Shown here: piece by piece, positions 29,048 to 37,708 of the stretch
Position numbering within the stretch: the first letter of the stretch is position 1
How the letters are laid out: each line of letters opens with the position of its first letter
Assembly: GCF_039871975.1 (NCBI RefSeq)
Contig: NZ_JBDPLL010000001.1
DNA from: Trichormus_B sp936914905
Lineage (GTDB): Bacteria > Cyanobacteriota > Cyanobacteriia > Cyanobacteriales > Nostocaceae
Strand: one strand, 5' to 3'
DNA: 64,000 bases
Position numbers and translations under genes: made by a program
The notes under the pieces: model-generated
Told to the model about the DNA's origin: nothing
Databases searched by the model: none
What the model saw: the letters and a program-made list of their open reading frames with translations, nothing else

Positions 29048-30415
29048 CTATTCCCCTTTCCCATGATCACCCAACATTTTCAATAATTTTCTCGCCACTA
29101 AAATACTAACAACTCCAGCACTAAGTAATTCCACGGCATGGAGAACCTCTTGATCCATATTGCGGCGGTTAATATAATGATGAAAAATTTCTTCATCCAG
29201 CCATTCTGTAGTAACCTTAAAGTTATGAATTGGTGTTGGTAAAAGTGTTAAATAAGTCCCTTGACGAATTAAATGCGCCGGTTCACCTGCAACTTCAAAA
29301 ATATTGAATAAGTTAGCAACAGCATCATTTAACCCCAACTTCAACATAGTTCCCCGGATGTTAACCTTAGCTGGTTGTGGGTCTTTTCCTAGAGCAAGTG
29401 CTTTCAAATTCTGAGCAATATTTACTCCTTGTTGATAAGCTACTTGTGCTATAGGTGGTAGGGAAGTATTCTGAACTGCTGCACAATCACCACCTGCAAA
29501 TACTTCTGGAAAATCAAGCAGTTGCATTGTGGGAGTGACTAGGGGACGACCATGATTATCCCGATGTTCTGGCAGAATTGGTAAGTCTTGGATCAGGGGA
29601 TGGGTAGAAGTACCAGCTGTCCAAATTGTTGTATATGTTGGTAATATTTTCAGTTCATTATGGCTCTTATATTCCACCGCGTTAGGGTGGACAACAGTGG
29701 CTTCTGCTCTCAGAATAATTGAAATTTTCACAGTCCGTTTTTTTAATTCTGTCTCAGCAATTGGACGTAACGGATCGTTAATATCGCCATCAAGAATTTT
29801 CTGACCATGATTGAGAAGAATCACACGGATTTCCGCAGTATTACCGCCTAACACGCCATACCAATGTGGGAGAAAATCTGCTAAAGTTGCTACCATTTCC
29901 ACACCAGAAGCACCACCACCAACTACGACTACTGTTAATAGTTTGCGGCGTTGTTCTACATCTTCTGTTTGGATGGCTTTTTGTAAACAGTTACGTAAAT
30001 GTCGGTCAAGAGTGATTGCATCAGCTTCTGTCCAAAAAGGAAAGGCATTTTCTTTAGCACCCTCAACGTGAGGATAGCTAGTAACGCTCCCCAAAGCCAA
30101 TACTAAGTTACTGTATTTGTAGGAATTCCCAGAAGCTAATTCGACTTCCCACTTATGCAGGTCGATTGACTGTACTGTATCTTGAACAAAGATGACACCA
30201 CTACATTTAAGTAATTCCGAAAAGTGTGGTACTACTTGAGAGCTATCCATTTCGCCATCGAAATATTCATAAAGTAATGGCTTAAAACAAAAACGTTTAT
30301 TTTTATCAATCAAGATCACAGGGCGAGGATAGTGTTCGTGAGCTAAGTGTAAGGCTGTAAATAGACCAGTAAAACCACCGCCGACGATCACAGTTTGATA
30401 AACTGGACTGTTCAT
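29048..30415 (-). CDS. ndh: type II NADH dehydrogenase (NDH-2), FAD-dependent
   Basis: 455 aa, two Rossmann dinucleotide folds. The FAD site is VIVGGGFTGLFTALHLA at about 10-26. The NAD(P) site is VVVVGGGASGVEMVATLADF at about 163-182, followed by an NDH-2-type C-terminal part with FAGGDCAAV. The C-terminal region has amphipathic/hydrophobic stretches for peripheral membrane binding. It passes electrons from NADH to plastoquinone without proton pumping. In this gene order it follows the ARTO genes and a 79-aa membrane protein, so NDH-2 and the quinol-type oxidase could act as one short O2-consuming chain. Cyanobacterial NDH-2 has also been proposed to sense redox state. ATG at 30415. Confidence 0.88.
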   Translation of the reverse strand: MNSPVYQTVIVGGGFTGLFTALHLAHEHYPRPVILIDKNKRFCFKPLLYEYFDGEMDSSQVVPHFSELLKCSGVIFVQDTVQSIDLHKWEVELASGNSYKYSNLVLALGSVTSYPHVEGAKENAFPFWTEADAITLDRHLRNCLQKAIQTEDVEQRRKLLTVVVVGGGASGVEMVATLADFLPHWYGVLGGNTAEIRVILLNHGQKILDGDINDPLRPIAETELKKRTVKISIILRAEATVVHPNAVEYKSHNELKILPTYTTIWTAGTSTHPLIQDLPILPEHRDNHGRPLVTPTMQLLDFPEVFAGGDCAAVQNTSLPPIAQVAYQQGVNIAQNLKALALGKDPQPAKVNIRGTMLKLGLNDAVANLFNIFEVAGEPAHLIRQGTYLTLLPTPIHNFKVTTEWLDEEIFHHYINRRNMDQEVLHAVELLSAGVVSILVARKLLKMLGDHGKGE

Positions 30416-30509
30416 AAAAACTCTTCAAGGATGTAATCTTTACAGATTTAGATTTCTTCTGAACACGGGGAGAGAAATAGCAAATAACTAATGATTAATG
30501 ATTAATTTG

Positions 30510-30749
30510 CTATACGAATAATACGAAAGCAATCAAAATAGCACTAAGTACAAGAGCGAATACAATAGCGTCTTCAAATCTGCGGCTAAAAAATCCCACA
30601 GCCGTAACCAGAGCGATCGCTAATCCAATAATACCAACATACTGCTCTTTTTGCAAATTCCGTGCAATAAGTGGGTCTTTATTTTTACCAGGTATTGGAG
30701 TTTCTTGAATTGACTTTGGCAATCGTAATTCTTGTGCTAATAAGTTCAT
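30510..30749 (-). CDS. small membrane protein of unknown function in the ARTO/NDH-2 cluster
   Basis: 79 aa with a soluble basic N-terminal third (RLPKSIQETPIPGKNKD) and two transmembrane helices (about 37-54, YVGIIGLAIALVTAVGFF; and 60-79). GGAGT lies 7 bases before the ATG at 30749. It sits 100 bases after ctaE2 and 95 bases before the NDH-2 gene, all on the minus strand. It could be an accessory or assembly subunit of either complex; no family recognised. Confidence 0.75.
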   Translation of the reverse strand: MNLLAQELRLPKSIQETPIPGKNKDPLIARNLQKEQYVGIIGLAIALVTAVGFFSRRFEDAIVFALVLSAILIAFVLFV

Positions 30750-30849
30750 AAGATTACTCCTAAAAATAGTTCTTGTTTTGTTGGCACAAGCCTGAGATAA
30801 TCACTATTTTGTAGCTTACTTTAAGTAGAGTATCTTGAATACTAAATTT

Positions 30850-31518
30850 TTAAGCCTGCCACAAGTATACGAGTGAGAAGAGGAAAAGCCAAACTACATC
30901 AACGAAATGCCAAAACAGAGTGGTTGCACTTGCACCAAAATGACCTTTGTTGTAATTACCTGGAATTAAGGAACGGAAAAGCATAATTATCTGAAGAACC
31001 ACACCGGTAATAACGTGTAGACTGTGAAAACCTGTTAGTACGTAAAATGTTGAACCAACTAATCCGGTACTTAACCTAAAATCGAGTTTACTCCATTCGA
31101 TTCCTTGACCAATTAAGAAGTAGGTTCCCATACAAATTGTCATCAACCAAAGCCAACGGAATTTATTTAGCTGATGATGCTTGAGAGCATTTTCTGCTGG
31201 TTGAATAACAAAGCTACTGGAGAGTAACACCACCGTGTTAATAATCACAAAGGTAGACAATTTTGAACCGGAAACACCAGGTGGTAGCCAATTCTGTGAA
31301 TGTGTCAATCGCAGGGCAATATAAGTGAAGATAAAACTCAAAAAAACTATGCTTTCCGATAACAGGAACAAGGTAAACCCGAACATAGCCTTACCATGAT
31401 GATCTTTAGCACGTCCACCACGAACTGGTAGGAAACGCTTTAGCCAATTTGGTAGGTATCGCCAACACCGTTCCAAAGGGATAGGACTCTCATCTACATG
31501 AATTACCCAACGGTTCAT
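30850..31518 (-). CDS. ctaE: cytochrome c/quinol oxidase subunit III (ARTO)
   Basis: 222 aa heme-copper oxidase subunit III with a cytosolic head of about 40 residues and five transmembrane helices. Conserved phrases are GFTLFLLSESIVFLSFI (helix with the conserved Glu), SSSFVIQPAENALK, GLVGSTFYVLTGFHSLHV and ATTLFWHFVDVVWLFLF, all typical of subunit III. It is the last gene of the DUF2231-DUF2231-ctaC-ctaD-ctaE block, 50 bases after ctaD. It stabilises the oxidase and its proton uptake. The call as an alternative-oxidase version rests on the adjacent CuA-less subunit II. Confidence 0.92.
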   Translation of the reverse strand: MNRWVIHVDESPIPLERCWRYLPNWLKRFLPVRGGRAKDHHGKAMFGFTLFLLSESIVFLSFIFTYIALRLTHSQNWLPPGVSGSKLSTFVIINTVVLLSSSFVIQPAENALKHHQLNKFRWLWLMTICMGTYFLIGQGIEWSKLDFRLSTGLVGSTFYVLTGFHSLHVITGVVLQIIMLFRSLIPGNYNKGHFGASATTLFWHFVDVVWLFLFSLVYLWQA

Positions 31519-31567
31519 AGTGACATAGTTTAAGTAAAAGTTTTATCCCAGATACAGTAGCTTATTC

Positions 31568-33253
31568 TTAGTGTTCTGGCTGATGATAGTCAGGAGATTC
31601 TATCACTGAGTATTTAGGATCGCCATAATCGTAAGGGGGTCTTTTCACAACCGGAATTTCATCAAAGTTATCTTGCGGAGGTGGTGAGGTGGTTGTCCAT
31701 TCCAATCCTGTAGCGTGCCAAGGATTGTTGACTGCCCTTGTGCCATATAGCCAGGAACCCAGCATATTAGCAATAAAAGGCAATATAGATACTCCTAATA
31801 AGAAGCTGCCTAGACTAGCAATAACATTCCATCCTTGATAGCGTGGGTCATAGGAGGAAATTCGCCGTACCATTCCCTGTAAACCTAGTGGAAGCATAGG
31901 AAAGAACGTAAGGTTAGCACTGATCAAAGTTAACCAGAAATGCAATTTGCCCCAACCTTCGGCGTACATCCGTCCGGTAATCTTCGGAAACCAGAAGTAA
32001 ATGGCAGCAAAAATTGCCATTGTGATCGTGTTAAAAACAATGTAGTGGAAGTGTCCCACTATAAAGTAAGTATTGTGGACGTGGATATCAAATGGTACTG
32101 CTGCCAACATCACTCCAGTGACACCACCAAGCAGAAACATGGCTGCACCTGCCATAGCGAATAGCATGGGTGTCTCTAAATGCAGTTTGCTTCTCCAAAT
32201 TGTAGCAGTCCAACCAAATGCCTTTACACCTGTAGGCACGGCAACTAACATTGATGTGACCATAAATAAGATCCGCATCCAGCTAGGGGTAACACTGGTG
32301 AACATATGATGTACCCAAACGAAAATACTAACTACAGTAATGCCTAAAGAAGCAACAGCTAATGACCGATAACCAAATAGGGGGTTACGGGAAAAAGCTG
32401 GGAGAACTTCCGCAAAAATACCAAAGGCTGGTAGGGCCATAATGTAAACTGCGGGGTGGGAGTAAAACCAGAATAGATGCTGGTAAATTATCGGGTCGCC
32501 ATTCTCTAAAGGTTTAAAGAATTGCGTCCCAAAATTGAGGTCAAATAACAGCAGGATTAATGCACCTGTTAGAGAAGGTAAATTAACCAGTTGCAATAAC
32601 TGGGCGCTGAGAACTGACCAAACGAAAACGGGCATTCGAAAGAAGGTCATTCCTGGGGCGCGCATCCAGAAAATGGTTGTTACGAAATTAACAGCCCCCA
32701 TAATTGAAGAGATGCCGATAATTACTAAACTGATAATCCAAATAAATTCTCCATTTATTGGCTGACCAGGAGGAATTTGCAGACTAATTGGTGGATATGA
32801 CCACCAGCCGGACTGCGCCGTACCATTGGGTAGTAAGAAGCTAGATAGTAATAAAATGCCCCCTGGTGGAATCATCCAAAAAGAGATGGTATTGAGTAGA
32901 GGAAAAGCCATATCCCTCGCTCCAATCATGAGGGGTACTAGGTAGTTAGAAATACCTGCATTGAATGGAATAATCCATAAGAAAATCATGATTGTCCCGT
33001 GCAAGGTGAACAAGCCGTTGTAAAGGGGACGATCTACTACATTGGATTGAGGCGTAATGAGTTCGGCACGCATGAGCATTGCCAACAGGCCACCAACCAA
33101 GAAGAAAATGAAAGATATCACCATGTACTGAACGCCGATCACTTTATGGTCAGTGCTGAAGCTGAAGTATCCTCGCCAGTTATTCTCAGGTTCGTTTTGA
33201 GATATTGAGGACTCTCTATTTCCAATGGTATTTTCCATACAGGTACATAACAT
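31568..33253 (-). CDS. ctaD: heme-copper oxidase subunit I (alternative respiratory terminal oxidase)
   Basis: 561 aa catalytic subunit with twelve predicted transmembrane helices. Visible ligands: His85 (LFTLHGTIM) and His403 for the low-spin heme; His266, His315 and His316 for CuB; His401 for the high-spin heme; Tyr270 in HPAVY for the crosslinked active-site tyrosine. All residues for O2 reduction are therefore present. The usual HPEVY is HPAVY here, so the K-channel pattern differs slightly. It reduces O2 to water at the thylakoid or cytoplasmic membrane. In heterocysts the ARTO (cox3) genes are known to be induced under nitrogen deprivation. An internal Met at residue 6 is an alternative start. 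26 bases separate it from ctaC. Confidence 0.95.
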   Translation of the reverse strand: MLCTCMENTIGNRESSISQNEPENNWRGYFSFSTDHKVIGVQYMVISFIFFLVGGLLAMLMRAELITPQSNVVDRPLYNGLFTLHGTIMIFLWIIPFNAGISNYLVPLMIGARDMAFPLLNTISFWMIPPGGILLLSSFLLPNGTAQSGWWSYPPISLQIPPGQPINGEFIWIISLVIIGISSIMGAVNFVTTIFWMRAPGMTFFRMPVFVWSVLSAQLLQLVNLPSLTGALILLLFDLNFGTQFFKPLENGDPIIYQHLFWFYSHPAVYIMALPAFGIFAEVLPAFSRNPLFGYRSLAVASLGITVVSIFVWVHHMFTSVTPSWMRILFMVTSMLVAVPTGVKAFGWTATIWRSKLHLETPMLFAMAGAAMFLLGGVTGVMLAAVPFDIHVHNTYFIVGHFHYIVFNTITMAIFAAIYFWFPKITGRMYAEGWGKLHFWLTLISANLTFFPMLPLGLQGMVRRISSYDPRYQGWNVIASLGSFLLGVSILPFIANMLGSWLYGTRAVNNPWHATGLEWTTTSPPPQDNFDEIPVVKRPPYDYGDPKYSVIESPDYHQPEH

Positions 33254-33279
33254 TTATTACTTGTTATTATTGGGATTAC

Positions 33280-34188
33280 TTACCGCAGTGCGCTCTGCGT
33301 GATCACTCTTTGATTAGGTACAACAGTGTACCAGCCACTCTTAAACCATGTTTTTGGTGATTGGCTATACTCTGCTAATGCCTGATTTTTTCTCGTCTTT
33401 GGTTCTTTTTCAGTTTTCGTAAGCCACTGTTTATATTCCTCCAGGGATTCAACCTGCACATTGGCATCCATCAGTGCAAAGTAAGTACCACTGAATAGAG
33501 CATCTTTCAACGTATATTTACCCGTACGTGTGGGTGTAACTACAAGGTTAATGTTACGTCCAGGCACAATATACTGCTGTAACCGGAACTCAGGGACGTA
33601 AAAACTATGGAGTACGTCCTTAGCGTGCATATTGAGACGATTGCGAAGATTTACAGGCAGATGTAATTCATTGCTAGTAACATTATTTGGATAGAGAAAA
33701 GACCAATCCCATTGCTTTACAAAAACCTCAATAGTTTCAGATGCTGGTTCTGGTTTATCATTAGTGGCCACAGCATAGGCTGGTTCTGACTTTAGGGGTG
33801 TATGCAAATGTAGGATTTGACCCAAACCTAGAAGATTTAATTGTTGATAAATATTGAAACCTTGGAAAGCAATCCACAGCACTAATAAGGTTGGAGTTGC
33901 CGTCCATAAGATTTCTAGTCTAATATCACCTCTAGATGAGTGTCCCTCGCTGTAGTCATTTTTGGGTGCATGAAAGAAAAGTACCGAGTACACCATCATA
34001 CCTACAAGTCCAAGTATAATAAATGCTCCTACTGAAACTAAGAAGCTAAACAAACTATCTACTTTTTGTGCTTCTGCTGTAGCTTCAACAGGCATCCAAG
34101 AATAGGCCAACTGCCCAATCCAATGGCTTACAAGTAGGAGCACTGCAATACAACCAGCTATTAGTAAATAATCTAAAAGTCTAACCAT
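33280..34188 (-). CDS. ctaC: oxidase subunit II without CuA ligands (ARTO)
   Basis: 302 aa. Two N-terminal transmembrane helices (about 5-27 and 47-70) carry a periplasmic/lumenal cupredoxin domain. His194 in DVLHSFYVPEF is kept, but the CuA loop reads DALFSGTYFALM at 229-240. The positions of the two Cys, the Glu and the His are Asp229, Ser233, Leu231 and Phe237; only Met240 remains. CuA cannot form, so electrons should come from plastoquinol rather than cytochrome c6/plastocyanin. This is the hallmark of cyanobacterial ARTO (quinol-oxidase-like) enzymes. It overlaps nothing and is 24 bases after the second DUF2231 gene. Confidence 0.92.
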   Translation of the reverse strand: MVRLLDYLLIAGCIAVLLLVSHWIGQLAYSWMPVEATAEAQKVDSLFSFLVSVGAFIILGLVGMMVYSVLFFHAPKNDYSEGHSSRGDIRLEILWTATPTLLVLWIAFQGFNIYQQLNLLGLGQILHLHTPLKSEPAYAVATNDKPEPASETIEVFVKQWDWSFLYPNNVTSNELHLPVNLRNRLNMHAKDVLHSFYVPEFRLQQYIVPGRNINLVVTPTRTGKYTLKDALFSGTYFALMDANVQVESLEEYKQWLTKTEKEPKTRKNQALAEYSQSPKTWFKSGWYTVVPNQRVITQSALR

Positions 34189-34212
34189 AAACTCAGAATG
34201 CTTCTCGTTTAA

Positions 34213-34818
34213 TTATTTGAGCAGCAAATATGGGTTTGCTCCCTCTTGAAGTAATTTAGCAGCCGTAACGTGAATGCCAAACTCCTCCCCTAATTGCGCC
34301 CCTAAAGTTCCGTGTAAATACAAAATACCGAACATCAGAATGCCCATTAACAAGTAATTCCACTGCACCTGCCTAGAAGCATTCTTGCGCCAGTAGTGGC
34401 GCTGCAAAGCTCTCCATGCAGTCATGGCAATGATAATGGACAGCATTAACACACCACCTAAGCCATGCAAAAGCATTGTCCACGAAACGCTCAACCCCCA
34501 ATTACTCTTTTGATTAACTAGTGGTTTTGTCAGCAGTAACTCAAAAAAACCAAAAGCGACAGTGAAAAATGTAACAGTAGCTGCCCCCAGAAGATTGTAC
34601 CAACCAACGTGGAAGAAAGCAGAACGGATCGCGGGAAGACCCAAAAATCTGAAGATTGGTCGTTCTATGGGAGAAATAGCTCCTGCAATGTCAAATAAGA
34701 TACCAGTTATAAACAAACCCAATGTCAGATGCACCAACTGCGGGTGCATCGGAATTTCGTAAGGTAGTCCGTTAGCACCTAACCTCAATCCTAATTGGTC
34801 AATTAGCTGTGAGTTCAT
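34213..34818 (-). CDS. DUF2231 membrane protein, second of the pair
   Basis: 201 aa with four predicted transmembrane helices. The phrases PYEIPMHPQLVHLTLGLFITG (His-rich P-x-H-P-x-x-V-H) and LLHGLGGVLML are typical of the DUF2231 family of small integral membrane proteins. The ATG overlaps the stop of the preceding gene by four bases (ATGA), pointing to translational coupling. Paired DUF2231 genes in front of ARTO genes suggest a role in the oxidase or in heme/electron delivery. The conserved histidines could bind heme, but that is inference. Confidence 0.85.
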   Translation of the reverse strand: MNSQLIDQLGLRLGANGLPYEIPMHPQLVHLTLGLFITGILFDIAGAISPIERPIFRFLGLPAIRSAFFHVGWYNLLGAATVTFFTVAFGFFELLLTKPLVNQKSNWGLSVSWTMLLHGLGGVLMLSIIIAMTAWRALQRHYWRKNASRQVQWNYLLMGILMFGILYLHGTLGAQLGEEFGIHVTAAKLLQEGANPYLLLK

Positions 34819-35366
34819 GGCGATATTCCCTGATTAATCGCGTCAACAACAGGCTTAACGTGCAATCCGTATACCCAAAATAGCTTGCTCCCCAAATACA
34901 CTTGGATTACTCCTAGACACATTAAAAAGGTTGCTACACCGAGGTAAGCAGGAGGCAATTTTAGCGAGTTATGATTGCGAATCACAACCCGCCAAGCTGT
35001 AATAGCAGCAATGATCACCCCAAGTGACCAACCCATGACTGTGTGAAAATTAAGTATTGGCTGCACTGCTGGATAAACTTGTGCCAGCCCTGCTTCAAAC
35101 TGTCCAAAAATTATGGCTGTAAAAACGGCGATCGCACCCACAAACATATTCCAGAAACCCACCTCAAATAAACGTGCATTACCCGTGAAATAACCCAGCA
35201 CATCACAAAGAAATGAGAAAAACACCATTGCAATTACAAAATGGACAAAAATTGGGTGTATGGGGTCGGAGTAAGGCAGATTTTGGCCATTAAGAGGGAG
35301 AGCGAACATTGCTTTCGTCTGGTGAACACCAGACGATATAATATCAGTTGATTTTGAGTAAAACAA
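34815..35366 (-). CDS. DUF2231 membrane protein, first of the pair
   Basis: 183 aa with four transmembrane helices. DPIHPIFVHFVIAMVFFSFLCD carries the His-rich DUF2231 signature at about 35-56; LNFHTVMGWSLGVI and YGLHVKPVVDAI supply further His. It is the first gene of the ARTO operon. The ATG at 35366 gives an N-terminal tail of about 30 residues before the conserved part; a downstream Met at residue 20 (MFALPLNGQNLPYSDPIHP) is an alternative start. The operon promoter should lie at 35370-35600. Confidence 0.85.
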   Translation of the reverse strand: MFYSKSTDIISSGVHQTKAMFALPLNGQNLPYSDPIHPIFVHFVIAMVFFSFLCDVLGYFTGNARLFEVGFWNMFVGAIAVFTAIIFGQFEAGLAQVYPAVQPILNFHTVMGWSLGVIIAAITAWRVVIRNHNSLKLPPAYLGVATFLMCLGVIQVYLGSKLFWVYGLHVKPVVDAINQGISP

Positions 35367-36300
35367 AATTCATTATTGAGGTTTGAATTTTAAAACTGTT
35401 CTCCACAAACGTATTACTATTAACTCTTATCTAAAAATTCAACAAAGAATACTATCCTCAGAGAGATTTAAAACCAGAATAAGTAGGTGGGCGGCAAAAT
35501 TCATAACTATGTTATGGCAAATGCAGCAAAGCGGAATCAATCCCAGGGGTTTCCTGTAATTTACATTCTGTAACATACTTAGACTTATTTGTATCTACCT
35601 ATTTATTTTATTTTCACAATCTACTTTTTTCTTATATTTTTTCTCTTGAAAAATCAAAGAATTCTAGGGAATCCATTTTTCATTTGGGAGATAAGTAGGT
35701 GGGCGTTAGAATTAGAAATTGTCGTTATGACAAGACAAGAGGCAAGAGTGAAAAGGTTTTCGGGCTAATTTATAAGGTCTCCTGACTACCATTATGTAAT
35801 TCCTTCCTTCTTATCTGAATGAATCCATACGAGAATAGGCTTGTTGGAATTTAGTGATCGCATCTTCATCTACATAGTGAATCAAATCATCAACTAGGGG
35901 ATTTTAGAGAGTGAAAATACTGGAATTCTGCTAGATCCTGTTAATATTATGCCTGTTGAAACTAGGAAAAAGAGTTTGAGAGAAAATTGAATTAGTGATC
36001 GCATTTTCAACTACCAATTAATATTCATAAGAAGCTCATATGTGGCTTTTCTACAGAAGTTCATTATCTGTTTAACTGACTAACTCTAAATAATCTTATA
36101 AAACGCAGAGAAATTACTGAGTATACAGTTTTCTATCTATGCTTAGGCAAAACCTAGGACTGGCTAGTCCAAATATGTGCAGATCTAGATTTTCGCAGAG
36201 ATTCTCTGGCGATAGTCATAATTTCTGCTCCAAATAGTTTCTAATAGTGGTATTTATCAACATACAGAACTCAATAAATAAGTAGCTTCAGCCTTTGTTT
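35367..36300. other. upstream region of the ARTO operon
   Basis: No gene. The near-identical short motif AAGTAGGTGGGCG occurs at about 35482-35494 and 35694-35706, in front of different sequence; this looks like pieces of an interspersed repeat. I scanned for an NtcA-type GTA-N8-TAC site and saw no clean match. Confidence 0.45.
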
Positions 36301-36304
36301 ACAG

Positions 36305-36900
36305 AGATTGTTGCTTGCCCATGACTCTATCTAAAATCTTCTCTACAGTCTTGACAAACTTTGCATCTCTTCTAGCCCGTGGACGTAGAAGATCAATTTT
36401 CACATTGACACTAATTTGACCATTCTCAATCAAAGCTACTCAGTCTGCTAATACCACTAATTCTTCCACATCATGGGTAATTAACAGTGTGGTAAATCCT
36501 TTTTCTTGCTACAAACATTCTAATAATTGCTGGATTTCAATGTTGGGGTATCTAACGCCCCTAAAGGTTCATCTAGCAATAGTAAATAAAATTTACTGGC
36601 CAAGGCTCTTGCCAAAGCTACCCGTTGGCGTTCTCCACCAGAAAGGATAGAAGGCCATTCTTGAGCGCTATCTTCTAACCCCACTTCACACAGCACTTTT
36701 AAAGTCGTTTGCTTCGCATAAACTGTGGAATTTGAATGTATTAAACCTAATTTAATATTCCCCAATACTTGCTGCCAAGGTAACAAACGAGCATCTTGAA
36801 AGATTATGTGAATAGATAGATTAATAGGTTGATCAAACATTTGCCACTTAATAAAACATCGCTACCAGTAGGAGTATTCAGCCCAACTATTAGATAGAAA
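36305..36900 (-). pseudogene. SsuB/TauB/NrtD-like ABC transporter ATPase pseudogene
   Basis: The open part 36840-36520 has the Q-loop (IIFQDARLLPWQQVLGNIKL), the signature LSGGERQRVALARAL and Walker B LLLLDEPLGALDTPT. After a frameshift it continues with THDVEELVVLAD-like and VKTVEKIL to about 36305. The N-terminal Walker A half is missing; only NTPTGSDVLL-like residues remain upstream. The phrase RLLPW is typical of sulfonate, taurine or nitrate importer ATPases. No permease or binding-protein gene remains nearby. Confidence 0.8.
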
Positions 36901-37356
36901 ATTGTACTTTTTTGGCTAAAACGAAGAGAATTATACTTTATAACATAAAATAAGTTCTGCAAGAGGTCTAATGATTTTGACCCGTGTTTTCCATGAAAAT
37001 AACCAAAGAACCGAAATTAAGAACCGAAATTTTGTAGTTAGTCGTGTTTATTAGCTTTATATCTAACTTAATAGTAGTAATTCCTATTGAGCTCTAATAA
37101 ATTTTAGTCAATTCTCCTAGTAATTAGTTGTTATATACTCAACACATCAGTTTTTTTGGGTCTGACAGTTATGGGATTTCTACTGCATAAAACCGGAATT
37201 TCCGTCTAAGTTATTTATCCAAGAGGAGGTATTCCTAAAAAGTATAAAAAAGCCTTTGTATCTGAATCTTGCACATACAGTACATACGTACTATAATTAT
37301 TTTATAGGGTCAACTCTCTCAAAGCCTTGTGGAAGATTCATTTAATTAATAGTTAT
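36901..37356. other. AT-rich intergenic region
   Basis: No gene or recognisable repeat. It probably includes remnants of the upstream part of the ABC transporter. Confidence 0.4.
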
Positions 37357-37599
37357 ATGATAAAATATTACATTCTCAATCTTAATCCAAATGCCAAGCA
37401 CGAATGGGAACAATACATATTACGTGACCCACTAACGGCAAAACGCCCAGACATTGCCAAATTAATTGCCGAAGCACTGTCTGCGGACACAGGCAGTTAT
37501 TTGGTGAGTGTGAAGATTGAAGTCAGCATCTTAGAGGAAGCAGCAGTACCACCAGTAGAACAACTTTCGCTGCTATTCCCAGAAGTTAATATTAATTGA
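37357..37599 (+). CDS. small conserved hypothetical protein
   Basis: 80 aa from the ATG at 37357 (MIKYYILNLNPNAKHEWEQ), preceded by weak purines; a TTG 10 codons earlier is possible. Composition is protein-like, with acidic KRPDIAKLIAEALSADTG and a C-terminal VPPVEQLSLLFPE, and no stops or frameshifts. No family recognised and no transmembrane segment. It marks the boundary between the eroded left part and the polysaccharide region. Confidence 0.5.
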   Translation: MIKYYILNLNPNAKHEWEQYILRDPLTAKRPDIAKLIAEALSADTGSYLVSVKIEVSILEEAAVPPVEQLSLLFPEVNIN

Positions 37600-37708
37600 T
37601 CGAGGCAAGAAGTAGCGTAGATATAATATGAATCAACAAGCAGAGTATAGGCTATAGACTATTAATAGTCGACACCCTATTCGATATTTAGTATTTATAG
37701 GAATTTGT

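Noticed and set aside
31940..33208. Several plus-strand frames opposite ctaD
   Set aside because: Shadows of subunit I; no ribosome sites, and ctaD residues are all conserved.
35482..35706. CRISPR-like repeat (AAGTAGGTGGGCG twice)
   Set aside because: Only two short copies 212 bases apart with unequal flanks; no array.
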